From positions 1 through 7,229 of the forward strand of contig CAYRYG010000063.1 in NCBI GenBank assembly GCA_964428465.1: a stretch of 7,229 nt of DNA. Direction: 5' to 3'. The position numbers were made by a program, and so were the translations under genes. The stretch comes from YC12-FULL-57-11 sp964428465. Its GTDB lineage: Bacteria > Patescibacteriota > Patescibacteriia > UBA9934 > GWF2-40-263. Positions 5,174-7,229 of the stretch are shown piece by piece. Below the pieces are notes generated by a model. The model did not search any database. It saw only the letters and a list, made by a program, of their open reading frames with translations, and was not told the origin of the DNA. Within the stretch, counting starts at the first letter, position 1; each line of letters opens with the position of its first letter.

Positions 5174-7229
<2,056 letters not shown>

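Overview
The window is a gene-dense, GC-rich bacterial stretch with no RNA genes, CRISPR array or insertion sequence that I can see. The mix of genes suggests a GC-rich member of the Candidate Phyla Radiation (Patescibacteria), but this is an inference from family resemblance, not from a marker gene. The supporting features are a half-size MFS protein of about 184 residues, a B12-dependent ribonucleotide reductase beside a stand-alone corrinoid adenosyltransferase, several short orphan genes, and palindromic and heptamer repeats inside coding sequence.

Layout. Positions 1-2787 hold a minus-strand operon read right to left: a Nudix-CobO/BtuR fusion (2787-1735), a 285-residue protein with a JAMM-like metal motif (1726-869), and an MFS transporter (866 to the left edge, incomplete). 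The gaps between them are 8 and 2 nt. Divergent from it, two plus-strand genes of unknown function follow (2865-3641 and 3717-4070), each with its own promoter and strong ribosome binding site. The second converges on a minus-strand half-MFS gene (4632-4078). Divergent from that is another plus-strand orphan (4704-5105). From 5174 to the right edge runs the minus-strand gene for an adenosylcobalamin-dependent class II ribonucleotide reductase (nrdJ), lacking its 5' part.

How the genes fit together. CobO makes adenosylcobalamin and NrdJ uses it to make deoxynucleotides, so the window contains a cofactor-activating enzyme and its likely client. The MFS transporter in the cobO operon could import a substrate such as a corrinoid, but nothing in its sequence proves this.

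The most striking signal is repeat DNA living inside conserved genes without breaking the frame. A 70-bp near-palindrome sits in cobO, adding about 23-26 residues between conserved blocks. A 26-bp hairpin repeat sits in the 3' linker of nrdJ, and a near-identical copy just past the nrdJ stop appears to serve as its terminator. Two different 7-bp tandem repeats occupy other nrdJ linkers. Expression signals are compact: plus-strand genes have TTGAC-like -35 boxes, 17-bp spacers, unusual -10 boxes and very short leaders, while two minus-strand genes look leaderless.
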